From: a virus
Virus record (IMG/VR): IMGVR_UViG_3300048837_000440
Span: 1 to 24,670 of that record
DNA: 24,670 nucleotides
Strand: one strand, 5' to 3'
In this document: positions 1 through 6,080 of the stretch, piece after piece
Layout of the letters: every line of letters starts with the position of its first letter
Position numbering within the stretch: the first letter of the stretch is position 1
The notes under the pieces: generated by a model
The model's database searches: none
Told to the model about the DNA's origin: nothing
The model's input: the letters and a program-made list of their open reading frames with translations, nothing else
Made by a program: the position numbers and the translations under genes

Positions 1-175
1 GTGCTGCTGGCCGCGCCGCGGGTGCCCGTGCTGCTGGCCGCGCCGTAGTCGCCCGTGCTGCTGGCCGCGCCGTAGTAGCCCGTGCTGCTGGCCGCGCCGT
101 AGTCGCCCGTGCTGCTGGCCGCGCCGCGGGTGCCCGTGCTGCTGGCCGCGCCGCGGGTGCCCGTGCTGCTGGCCG
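1..175. repeat. 27-bp tandem repeat, six copies plus a partial
   Basis: Units start at 1, 28, 55, 82, 109, 136 and 163 (partial). Each begins GTGCTGCTGGCCGCGCCG and then has a variable block of CGGGTGCCC, TAGTCGCCC or TAGTAGCCC. Read on the minus strand in frame these give G-T-R, G-D-Y and G-Y-Y followed by GAASST. All differences fall in the two variable codons, so the array stays in frame. The window begins exactly at a unit boundary, so the true copy number is unknown. Confidence 0.95.
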
Positions 176-518
176 GCGATTCCTTGTCAATAGGAAGGCA
201 TCGCTCCGTCGTGTAGTAAATGGCAGCCTTCACAAGTCCGGCAATATCCAACTCTGCACCAATAGTTATTTTGGTGCTGGCGACCTTGGTATCTGCGCCG
301 TGCTTGCTGATTTCCCCTGCCTGCTCAACGTGGCAGAACCTGGAATCGGCCGGCGGGTAATACGAGAACACATCGAGTGGGTATTCGCAGGCATGGAATC
401 CTGACTCGCAGGCAACAGCGACATCGGTCGTGTATGTCTGTCCTACCTCGTACTGAAACCCTCGGCATTGAAGGTTCTTGTCGAACCCCTTGTAGGTTTT
501 GATTTTCTCGTCCGTCAT
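1..518 (-). CDS. DUF7666-like phage protein with GxxGAASST repeats, 3'-truncated
   Basis: The gene reads leftward off the window edge, so only the first 172 codons are seen. The N-terminal ~120 residues (KTYKGFDKNLQCRGFQYEVG, CESGFHACEYPLDVFSYYPP, KVASTKITIGAELDIAGLVK) match what I recall of the phage DUF7666 family, whose function is unknown. After SPAS the protein enters nine-residue repeats of the form G-[TR/DY/YY]-G-A-A-S-S-T, encoded by a 27-bp tandem repeat. Such regular Gly/Ala/Ser repeats often fold as extended solenoids or fibres, which is inference here. I chose the ATG at 518 because AGGAGAG lies about 8 bases upstream; an in-frame ATG at 548 is possible. It is the last visible gene of the leftward recombination operon. 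Base composition is less G+C-rich than its neighbours outside the repeat, which hints at separate acquisition. Confidence 0.75.
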   Translation of the reverse strand, partial: MTDEKIKTYKGFDKNLQCRGFQYEVGQTYTTDVAVACESGFHACEYPLDVFSYYPPADSRFCHVEQAGEISKHGADTKVASTKITIGAELDIAGLVKAAIYYTTERCLPIDKESPASSTGTRGAASSTGTRGAASSTGDYGAASSTGYYGAASSTGDYGAASSTGTRGAASS

Positions 519-550
519 CACACTCTCTCCTATAGGGCGCTCTTTCATGG

Positions 551-1228
551 TCAGCCCCCCACCAGGACGCGGATCACGAGCCAGAAGGTCCCTATGATGC
601 AAACAGCGGCCAGCGTCCCGCCGATGCCCCACATGATCCCGCACGCAGCGCCCAGGCCATCGGCATCGCCGTCGCGGTGCCCGTCCCACACCGGCACGGC
701 CGGCGTGGTCAGATCAAGCTGGCTGGCCAGCGGGTGCAGGAAGCTGTCGACATAGGCCTTCGAACTCGGCCATTCGGCGTCGAGCTTCGCTTTCACAACG
801 AGGCCGTCACCGCTGTCAGCCACCGACAGCACCTGGCCGGCCGGCTGCTCGTTGCCGGTGTGCGCCGGCTTCGGCAGGTCATCGAACGAAACCCTGACGG
901 CGCAGCCAGCCTTGCTGGCTTCGCGCGCCAAGTCCTCGATGGTGACCGGCTCGGCCTTCGCCGGCTTCGGCTTGCGCACGCGGCGCCATGCCATGATGTC
1001 TGCTCCGGCGATTTCCGAAGGCTTGCCGAGGATTGGCCATTCGAAATTCTCGGCCGTCCCGTCAATGACTTTGCCATTGCGCAGCCGCACCGCGACCCAC
1101 ACGTCGGGTGCGACAGGCATCTTCCCGCGGTTGCGGGTCCACTGCTGGGCCTTCGCCTTCTCGATCTTCACGGCCGCCTTGCCGGCGGGCTTCTTGGCCG
1201 AGCCCTTGGCGGGCTTCTTCGTTGCCAT
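551..1228 (-). CDS. Hypothetical phage protein, basic N-terminus and C-terminal membrane segment
   Basis: This 225-aa protein has no function I recognise. Residues 1-28 are rich in Lys/Ala. Residues 29-85 form a conserved-looking module (QQWTRNRGKMPV, V.VRLRNGK, ADIMAWRRVRKP). Residues about 194-220 are a strongly hydrophobic helix next to the C-terminus, suggesting a membrane-anchored protein with a cytoplasmic basic head. GGGGAGGAG lies upstream of the ATG, which supports the start. It has a clear paralogue at 23912-24643 that shares the N-terminal module and the C-terminal membrane segment; 77 bp are identical between the two. It sits between the 190-aa hypothetical protein and the DUF7666-like gene in the leftward operon. 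Confidence 0.8.
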   Translation of the reverse strand: MATKKPAKGSAKKPAGKAAVKIEKAKAQQWTRNRGKMPVAPDVWVAVRLRNGKVIDGTAENFEWPILGKPSEIAGADIMAWRRVRKPKPAKAEPVTIEDLAREASKAGCAVRVSFDDLPKPAHTGNEQPAGQVLSVADSGDGLVVKAKLDAEWPSSKAYVDSFLHPLASQLDLTTPAVPVWDGHRDGDADGLGAACGIMWGIGGTLAAVCIIGTFWLVIRVLVGG

Positions 1229-1266
1229 GGTGGTCTCCTCCCCTGCGGGATACTGTTAATTTCGGT

Positions 1267-1839
1267 TCAGGTCGTCTTCACGTCTACCTTGAGCTTCGCG
1301 GAGACCTCGGCGAGCTTCTGCTTCACCGTCTCCTGGAGGCCAATGACGATCACCTTGTTGGCATCTGTGATTGCCTGCTTCATGGCGGTATCGATGCTGT
1401 AGTGCAGGTGCTGGTGGACCATGTGGGTGACGCGGGTCTGCGTTCCGTTCCAGCCATACCCGCTGGTTTCAGACTTGCTCCTGCCCTGGAAGTCGACCTT
1501 TTCGGTGAGGTAATCCTCTGCGCGCTTCACCAGGTACTCGATGAACGTGACCGTGTTCCCGGTTTTTTCGCCCCACCTGTTGGTCTCGGTTAGGGTGAGG
1601 TTCTCGATGTACTGCGAGACGTTCGGCAGGACGTGCTGCTCGGCCATCGAAGCCACCGCTGCGTCGATGTGCGCCTTGAGTTTCTTGTCGAGCTCGCGGC
1701 GGAAAGTTGACTGCGATACGAAGCTGGCGCCGTCCTCGTCGGTCATGTTTGAGGTGAGGACCTCGTGCACGAGGCGATCGATGAGGCGCTCCTGCAGGTC
1801 TTCCTTCGTGAGGCCAAGTGCCTCGAGATCAATCGACAT
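1267..1839 (-). CDS. Hypothetical helical phage protein, 190 aa
   Basis: I do not recognise this protein. It starts MSIDLEALGLTKEDLQERL and appears mostly helical, with charged amphipathic stretches (RRELDKKLKAHIDAAVASMA) and no signal peptide, membrane segment or metal-binding motif. The middle (HMVHQHLHYSIDTAMKQ) is rich in His. GGAGGAG stands about 8 bases before the ATG and supports the start. It lies downstream of ssb in the leftward recombination/replication operon, so a DNA-metabolism role is possible, but only position suggests it. Its G+C content looks lower than that of the surrounding genes. Confidence 0.75.
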   Translation of the reverse strand: MSIDLEALGLTKEDLQERLIDRLVHEVLTSNMTDEDGASFVSQSTFRRELDKKLKAHIDAAVASMAEQHVLPNVSQYIENLTLTETNRWGEKTGNTVTFIEYLVKRAEDYLTEKVDFQGRSKSETSGYGWNGTQTRVTHMVHQHLHYSIDTAMKQAITDANKVIVIGLQETVKQKLAEVSAKLKVDVKTT

Positions 1840-1881
1840 GTTGGGTCTCCTCCACTGCGTGGATGTTGTGGTTTGTGCTGC

Positions 1882-2310
1882 TCAGAAAGGCACGTCTTGG
1901 TCGAAGCCCAGGCCGTCATCGGCCGGTGCGGCCGGTGCGGACGCCTGGCGCGCGGGCTGCGCCTGCGGCTCGCCGTCGGCCTTGCGCTCGAGGAACCGCA
2001 GCTCATCGGCGTGCAGCTCGGTCACGTAGCGCTTCTGGCCGTCCTTTTCGTACTCGCGGGTCTTGATCTTCCCAGACAGGTACACCAGGGAGCCCTTGCG
2101 CAGGTGCTCGCCGGCGATCTCGGCCTGCTTGCGGAACATGACGACGCGGAACCACTCGGTAGTCTCGCGGCGCTCGCCGGTGGTCTTGTCCTTCCAGCTC
2201 TCGGACACCGCGACCGACAGGTTGGCGACGGCGTCACCGTTGGGCATGTAGCGGACGTCCGGGTCTTTGCCCAGGCGGCCGATGATCTGGCAGAGGTTCA
2301 GGTTGCTCAT
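1882..2310 (-). CDS. ssb: Single-stranded DNA-binding protein
   Basis: This 142-aa protein is a bacterial/phage-type SSB. An OB fold spans residues 1-~105, with the family signatures [38 protein letters not shown] and [21 protein letters not shown] Pro/Ala-rich disordered linker follows, and the chain ends in the acidic tip [12 protein letters not shown], the usual docking peptide for partner proteins. It would coat single strands during phage replication and RecT-mediated annealing. The ATG at 2310 is preceded by GGAAGAAG. A longer reading to 2586 exists, but it overlaps the upstream gene in another frame and lacks family similarity. It follows the 108-aa gene with a two-base gap, as expected for a co-transcribed recombination cassette. 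Confidence 0.95.
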   Translation of the reverse strand: MSNLNLCQIIGRLGKDPDVRYMPNGDAVANLSVAVSESWKDKTTGERRETTEWFRVVMFRKQAEIAGEHLRKGSLVYLSGKIKTREYEKDGQKRYVTELHADELRFLERKADGEPQAQPARQASAPAAPADDGLGFDQDVPF

Positions 2311-2312
2311 GG

Positions 2313-2639
2313 TCACTTCTTCCAGTGGTGGTAGCGGTTGCGGAGGCCGTAGTGCTTCTCGACGCGCTTGACGCACATGCGTGCAACTGCATGGATGTCC
2401 AGCGGGGCCGCGAATCCGTCCGGCGTGCCGGTCTTTTTCAGGTGCTCGGCCATGGCGAGCCAGTTGATGGCATCGACGCGCCGCTGCAGCAGCTCGATCT
2501 GCTTGGGGATGTCGATGAGGCGGTAGTGCGCAGGCATACGGCCGCGCTGGCGGCGCTGCATCCTGGCGGACTTCCGCTTGAGCCACCGCTCAGGGTGGCG
2601 GATCTCGCGGGGGGTGGCGTGTTTGTGCTGCTCGATCAT
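2313..2639 (-). CDS. Small basic hypothetical phage protein, 108 aa
   Basis: This is a strongly basic protein ([39 protein letters not shown]) with a helical centre ([20 protein letters not shown]) and a His/Lys-rich end ([13 protein letters not shown]). No known domain is recognised. The charge would suit nucleic-acid binding, but that is inference. AGGAGAA precedes the ATG. The gene lies directly upstream of ssb with a two-base gap, so the two are very likely translated from one message. Confidence 0.75.
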   Translation of the reverse strand: MIEQHKHATPREIRHPERWLKRKSARMQRRQRGRMPAHYRLIDIPKQIELLQRRVDAINWLAMAEHLKKTGTPDGFAAPLDIHAVARMCVKRVEKHYGLRNRYHHWKK

Positions 2640-2661
2640 GTTGGCGTTCTCCTGGTGGTGG

Positions 2662-3390
2662 TTACTTCGTGGCGCGCGCGGCGATCACGTCCTTGGCGTA
2701 CACCCGGACGCCCGGGATCTTCGCGTCGGACTTCATCGCCTTGACGTAGGCGCGGATCTTCTTTTCGTCGATGGCCAGGTACTCGCGCGGGATCGCGGCC
2801 GGGTCGACGATCTCGAAGTCCCAGTCCTTGCGGGTGCTGACGCCGGCGAGCTTCTGCGGGGCCTCTACGACGGCCGGCGCCAGGTGCTCGACGACCTCGG
2901 CCTCGGCGGCCAGGACGACGGCCTTGGCCTGCGCCTCGGCAGCGGCGGACTCGTCACCGTCTGCAGCGGCTTGGCGTGCGGCCTCCTCGGCGGCCTTGCG
3001 CTCGGCATCGAGGCGCTCACGCTCGGCGCGGGCGACGGCTTCGGCTGCCCGGCGGGCTTCCTCGGCGCGCTGGTTCGCGAGCTGCTGCCACTTGCCGATG
3101 GCGCCCTTGATGGTCATCTCGGCCTTGGCCAGCAGATCCTGCGGGCCGCGGAACAGGTCCATGATGCGGGCCTTGGCCTCGTCGAGCGGGCGGGTCATCG
3201 ACTTGCGCAGCTCGTCGAGCTGCTTGGCCTTCGCCTTGATGGCGCCCAGCTCCTCGGCCGCTGCGGCGGCCATGTCGGGGCTGTCGATCTCGTAGGCTTG
3301 GGCGACCTCGAGGAGGGCCTGCGCCTCGCGCTCCTGGGCGGCGACGACGGCGCCGGTTTCGTTCTCGATGGTGGTGGTGTTGTCAGACAT
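2662..3390 (-). CDS. Coiled-coil phage protein of the RecT/exonuclease cassette
   Basis: The first ~165 residues of this 242-aa protein are a long helical, coiled-coil-like stretch rich in Ala, Glu and Arg (residues ~105-165 are almost pure A/E/R/Q). The C-terminal ~60 residues (GVSTRKDWDFEIVDPAAIPR, then KIPGVRVYAKDVIAAR) form a small domain that I recognise as recurring at the C-terminus of uncharacterised phage proteins beside RecT or Erf recombinases. No catalytic motif is visible. GGAGGTAG precedes the ATG. Its start overlaps the end of the exonuclease gene by 8 bases, so translation is probably coupled. A structural or loading role in recombination is plausible but unproven. Confidence 0.8.
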   Translation of the reverse strand: MSDNTTTIENETGAVVAAQEREAQALLEVAQAYEIDSPDMAAAAAEELGAIKAKAKQLDELRKSMTRPLDEAKARIMDLFRGPQDLLAKAEMTIKGAIGKWQQLANQRAEEARRAAEAVARAERERLDAERKAAEEAARQAAADGDESAAAEAQAKAVVLAAEAEVVEHLAPAVVEAPQKLAGVSTRKDWDFEIVDPAAIPREYLAIDEKKIRAYVKAMKSDAKIPGVRVYAKDVIAARATK

Positions 3391-4009
3391 GGGGTGCTAC
3401 CTCCGAAAGTTCGGCGCCATTTGCCCGGCACCATTGGGCGATCTTGAGCAGGCCCAGGAACGCGCCGAAGTCGCTGGCGTCCGTGATGGCCTTGTAGGGG
3501 TGGTAGTGGTACTTGCCGGCAGCCAGGCGCAGGGCCGCGCGCGAGATCTCGCGCTCGTCGATGCCCCTGGTCTCGGCGTAGGCCTTGCGGTAGGCGGCGG
3601 TCTGCAGGGCGACGGCAGGCGACAGGGCGGCGGTGCACTTCGTGTCCGCCAACACCAGCTTCTTGCCGATCTGCCCGAACAGGTCCAGCGTGCCGGCATA
3701 GCCCAGCGCCGAGTGGACGCGGGCCTCCGACTCAATGGGCTTGAATCCCGACTCGAGCTCCCACAGCAGGTACTGCTCGAAATACTCGGCCACCGGCCCC
3801 TCGAGCGAGCTGTAGAGCAGCCCGCCCTTGATGTGCAGGTCGATGGCCGTATGCACGGCGCTGCCGAGCGCGCGCTTGTATTCGAGGATGTCCTCGCGCA
3901 CAAACCGCAGGTCGCCGTAGAGCGGCTTGAGGATCTCGGTGACGGACGGCAGTCGCCGCCCGTCGAGCCGGTACTCGTGCCGCTCCTCGTCGAAGGCCAG
4001 GACGCTCAT
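3383..4009 (-). CDS. PD-(D/E)XK exonuclease, RecT partner
   Basis: This 208-aa protein has the layout of RecB/Cas4-like PD-(D/E)XK nucleases: GSAVH at residues 49-53, an acidic residue in EARV at 95-98, GTLD at 106-109, the catalytic pair in LADTK (D122, K124), and the QxxxY-type motif QTAAYRKAY from 136. In phage recombination cassettes such nucleases resect double-strand ends so that the annealing protein can load on the single strand. Its start overlaps the recT stop (4006-4009, ATGA type), and it overlaps the coiled-coil gene downstream, which supports a coupled exonuclease/annealase pair. The middle catalytic residue is Asp in D-x-K rather than the more common Glu. Confidence 0.85.
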   Translation of the reverse strand: MSVLAFDEERHEYRLDGRRLPSVTEILKPLYGDLRFVREDILEYKRALGSAVHTAIDLHIKGGLLYSSLEGPVAEYFEQYLLWELESGFKPIESEARVHSALGYAGTLDLFGQIGKKLVLADTKCTAALSPAVALQTAAYRKAYAETRGIDEREISRAALRLAAGKYHYHPYKAITDASDFGAFLGLLKIAQWCRANGAELSEVAPHV

Positions 4010-4899
4010 GCCTGACCTCGGGAGGCCGCGAAGGCCTTTATCTTGTCGAGCACCTCATTAACGCGGGCCGCCGGCAGGGCCTCGATTTTGTCGACGCCGA
4101 GCAGGTTTGCCAGCACAGAGTCGGTCATGCCGGCAGCGGCGCACTTCGCGCGAATCAGCTTGAGCTGGCTGGTGGACAGGCAGACAACGCCCTCGGCGAC
4201 CGGTGCGGCCGGCTGCTCCTCGGCAGGCTGGTCGCCGCCCTGCGCTGCCTTGTTGGCCTCGTCCTCCTGCCGGCCCAGCTCCTCGACAACTGCTGCGGTG
4301 GTCGGCGCGTCAGCGCGCGGCATGACGATCGCGGGCTTGCCGGCCGGCGGCGTGACGTCGACCTCGGCCGGGATGTCTTGGACCTCCTCGGCGATCTTGA
4401 AGCCGCGCATGGCGTCCGGGAACGCATCGCGCAGCGCGAAGCCCCGAGCGCGGAGCTGCAGCATGCGATCGGGGTACTGCGTCCACGGGCCGCCCTTGTT
4501 CCACAGGCCGGCCTTCGCGGCATCGGCGACCGAGAAGGTGCGCACAACAGGGGTCCGGCCGCGGCGCTTGATCGTGCACACGGCCTTCCGGTCGCTGCCG
4601 GTGCTGTCGATCTTTTCCTCGATGTCCTCGAATTCCGGGTGCGCCATGCAGACGGCCAGCGCGGCATCGCCCCAGATGGCCGGACGCCCGTTGATTACTG
4701 CGATGTTCTGCAGGGCCTGCAGCGGGGCAAGGCCGAGCTCCTGGCCCCATGCGATGGCCACGAATACGTTCTCGGGCTTGCCCTGGTAGTCCTTCGGTAC
4801 CAGCTGGGACGCCGACAGCGTCTTGCTGATCTTGACAGCGTCGTCGTAGTTCGCCGGGACCAGCGAAAAACGCGGTGCTTCGGTGAGCTCCTGGCTCAT
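4006..4899 (-). CDS. recT: RecT-family single-strand annealing protein
   Basis: This 297-aa protein carries the core signatures of RecT recombinases: GQELGLAPLQALQNIAVING with RPAIWGDA at residues ~52-79, and WTQYPDRMLQLRARGFALRDAFPDA with EEVQD at ~139-175. RecT proteins anneal complementary single strands in phage recombination. After a Pro/Ala/Glu-rich linker (~180-240) a short C-terminal helical module (STSQLKLIRAKCAAAG...LPAARVNEVLDKIKAF) is appended, as in several phage homologues. I start at the ATG at 4899 because GGAGGG lies upstream; an in-frame ATG at 4917 lacks one. It is the first gene of the leftward operon, and a probable promoter overlapping an operator-like repeat lies about 45 bases upstream. 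Confidence 0.95.
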   Translation of the reverse strand: MSQELTEAPRFSLVPANYDDAVKISKTLSASQLVPKDYQGKPENVFVAIAWGQELGLAPLQALQNIAVINGRPAIWGDAALAVCMAHPEFEDIEEKIDSTGSDRKAVCTIKRRGRTPVVRTFSVADAAKAGLWNKGGPWTQYPDRMLQLRARGFALRDAFPDAMRGFKIAEEVQDIPAEVDVTPPAGKPAIVMPRADAPTTAAVVEELGRQEDEANKAAQGGDQPAEEQPAAPVAEGVVCLSTSQLKLIRAKCAAAGMTDSVLANLLGVDKIEALPAARVNEVLDKIKAFAASRGQA

Positions 4900-4943
4900 G
4901 GGTGACCCTCCTGTCATGGCCGGGCGGAATGCCCGGTTGCGAC

Positions 4944-4972
4944 AATCTACTACTTCCGGTTGTAAACCGCAA
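4944..4972 (-). promoter_or_regulatory. Probable leftward early promoter with operator-like sequence
   Basis: Read on the minus strand, TTGCGG (4967-4972) and TAGATT (4944-4949) are separated by exactly 17 bases, a plausible sigma70 promoter for the recT operon. The spacer carries plus-strand TACTACTTCCGGTTGTAAAC (4948-4967). That sequence recurs almost unchanged as TACTACTCTCGGTTTAAAC at 5781-5799 in the repressor/Cro intergenic region. A sequence shared by two early promoters is what a common repressor operator would look like. The promoter call rests on consensus matching only. Confidence 0.5.
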
Positions 4973-4984
4973 CAGGAAATAGCA

Positions 4985-5010
4985 CGCCGCCCGTCGGCTG
5001 GCAGGCGGCG
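4985..5010 (-). terminator. GC-rich stem-loop, possible terminator of the repressor operon
   Basis: CGCCGCC (4985-4991) and GGCGGCG (5004-5010) form a perfect 7-bp stem with a 12-base loop. It lies just beyond the leftward repressor/membrane-protein transcript and just before the recT promoter, where a terminator would insulate the two units. In the leftward direction it is followed by TGCTATTT, not a strong T-run, so termination is uncertain. Confidence 0.3.
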
Positions 5011-5032
5011 CGAGGTGGGTCTATTCGGGGTG

Positions 5033-5059
5033 GGTCAACTGTTGACCATGCAGGTCAAC
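5033..5059. promoter_or_regulatory. GGTCAAC palindrome plus a third half-site
   Basis: GGTCAAC-T-GTTGACC is a perfect 7-bp inverted repeat with a one-base centre (5033-5047). A third copy, GGTCAAC, follows at 5053-5059. The element lies in the non-coding stretch 4900-5075, between recT and the small membrane-protein gene. It differs from the switch operator, so it may bind another regulator. No promoter could be assigned to it. Confidence 0.5.
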
Positions 5060-5075
5060 GGCGGGAGTGCCAGCC

Positions 5076-5297
5076 TCAGGGCTTGGCCGACGGCTGCGCG
5101 TTGGCCTGGTGCACGAATGGCCCCTGCAGCCCTATTGTCAGCTGGTATGGGACGGCAAGGCCAAGGCCAAGCCCGATTAGGAAGGCGCCGAACACTACCG
5201 CGAAACATGCGGCGCGCCTCTTTGAGGAGATCTTCTCGGTTTGGGCCTGGCGCACCAGCTCTGCGGCGCGCCCGCGGATGATGATGTCGTCGATCAT
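5076..5297 (-). CDS. Small membrane protein coupled to the repressor gene
   Basis: This 73-aa protein has a charged N-terminal third (MIDDIIIRGRAAELVRQAQT...SSKRR) followed by one hydrophobic segment at residues ~29-52 (ACFAVVFGAFLIGLGLGLAV) and a short polar tail. It is probably a single-pass inner-membrane protein. Its ATG overlaps the stop codon of the repressor gene (ATGA at 5294-5297), so it should be translated whenever the repressor is, that is, in the lysogen. Membrane proteins expressed with a prophage repressor often alter superinfection or host physiology; for this gene that is inference. I recognise no family. Confidence 0.7.
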   Translation of the reverse strand: MIDDIIIRGRAAELVRQAQTEKISSKRRAACFAVVFGAFLIGLGLGLAVPYQLTIGLQGPFVHQANAQPSAKP

Positions 5298-5740
5298 GTT
5301 GGTGGTCTCATGGCTTTCAACAACGCCGTCAGCGTAGAGGCCGACGGCACCTCGCCGCGGCGCGTCTCCTCGTAGAGCTGCGCCACGATCCGGGCGGCAT
5401 GGTCGGGGTCCAGCGAAATCCCCGACGCCGCCTCAGCGGCTCGCACCGCTTGCAAACACTGTTCCAAAACCACGACGTCAACATTGCCTGGCGCGACCGC
5501 CCCCCAAGCCAGCATCGCCGAGTCGACCCCCAGCCACTCGGCGATGGCCTCGATCACGTCCGGCCGGGGTAGGGCAATACCTTCGGCGTACCGCCTGGCC
5601 ATCTCGTAGGACACCTGCGCGCCCTTGGCCAGGGCGTTGACGTCCACCCCCGAGCGCCCCCTTCCGGTGAGCCCCTTGGCTGTCATGGCGGCCCGCAGGC
5701 GCTCCCCGAAGCGCCGAGCCTGATCGCTGTCCGTTGCCAT
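5294..5740 (-). CDS. CI-like HTH repressor without a peptidase domain
   Basis: This 148-aa protein has an N-terminal XRE/HTH_3-type domain: RFGERLRAAMTAKGL, then VNALAKGAQVSYEMARRYAEG and a third helix (PDVIEAIAEWLGV) at residues ~9-72. The C-terminal half (~80-148) is helical and lacks the S24/LexA Ser-Lys peptidase signatures, so RecA-stimulated self-cleavage is not expected and induction must work another way. It is transcribed divergently from a Cro-like gene across an 88-bp intergenic region with dyad symmetry, the standard arrangement of a lysis/lysogeny switch. A small membrane protein is translationally coupled downstream. Confidence 0.85.
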   Translation of the reverse strand: MATDSDQARRFGERLRAAMTAKGLTGRGRSGVDVNALAKGAQVSYEMARRYAEGIALPRPDVIEAIAEWLGVDSAMLAWGAVAPGNVDVVVLEQCLQAVRAAEAASGISLDPDHAARIVAQLYEETRRGEVPSASTLTALLKAMRPPT

Positions 5741-5754
5741 CTGTCCGCCCGGCA

Positions 5755-5805
5755 GTTTACAACAGGCCGGCCTTGTTGTTTACTACTCTCGGTTTAAACA
5801 AACAC
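5755..5805. promoter_or_regulatory. Divergent switch operators and promoters
   Basis: A near-perfect dyad spans 5755-5783: GTTTACAACAGGCC facing GGCCTTGTTGTTTAC, differing by one inserted base and one mismatch. It abuts TACTACTCTCGGTTTAAAC (5781-5799), the near copy of the sequence at the recT promoter. Toward the Cro-like gene, TTGTTG (5773-5778) and TAAACA (5795-5800) are spaced 16 bases. Toward the repressor, a -10-like TAAACA (minus strand, 5777-5782) has only a weak -35 (GTGTTT, 5800-5805), as maintenance promoters often do. The symmetry is seen; promoter assignments are consensus-based inference. Confidence 0.55.
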
Positions 5806-5828
5806 CAAAGCCCGGTAGGAGTCACAAC

Positions 5829-6080
5829 ATGGGCCGCCCAAGCCTCAAACAGCAAGAGATCGAAACCCGCTACAACATGGTCATCTGGCGCGCCATCAAG
5901 TGCGCGGGCGGATTCTCTGCGGTCGCTCGCCGCCTCGAAGTATCAGAAGCCACCCCCCGCGCCTGGGCTCGCCTCCCTGGCCACGTCCCTGAGCAGGAGC
6001 AGCGGGAGACCATCTGCGAGATGGGCGGCTGGGTGTTCAAACCCAGCCAGCTCACCTCACGGCAGGAGACCAGCGAGTGA
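5829..6080 (+). CDS. Cro/YdaS-like HTH regulator
   Basis: This 83-aa protein contains a short helix-turn-helix (AIKCAGGFSAVARRLEVSEA, residues ~22-41) followed by RAWARLPGHVPEQEQRETICE, a pattern like YdaS/Cro-type phage regulators in which the recognition helix is followed by a hairpin containing P-G-H-V-P. It is the first gene of the rightward operon, opposite the repressor, and is preceded by a clear ribosome site (GGTAGGAG). It should act as the early antirepressor-type DNA binder at the intergenic operators. Its stop overlaps the GTG start of the next gene. Confidence 0.8.
   Translation: MGRPSLKQQEIETRYNMVIWRAIKCAGGFSAVARRLEVSEATPRAWARLPGHVPEQEQRETICEMGGWVFKPSQLTSRQETSE

Noticed and set aside
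1-175. Tandem repeats considered as a CRISPR array
   Set aside because: Units are contiguous 27-bp copies with no unique spacers and stay in one protein frame.
2578-3447. A 289-codon plus-strand open frame
   Set aside because: Antisense of the coiled-coil gene; its Leu/Gly-rich sequence comes from reading Ala/Glu codons backwards.
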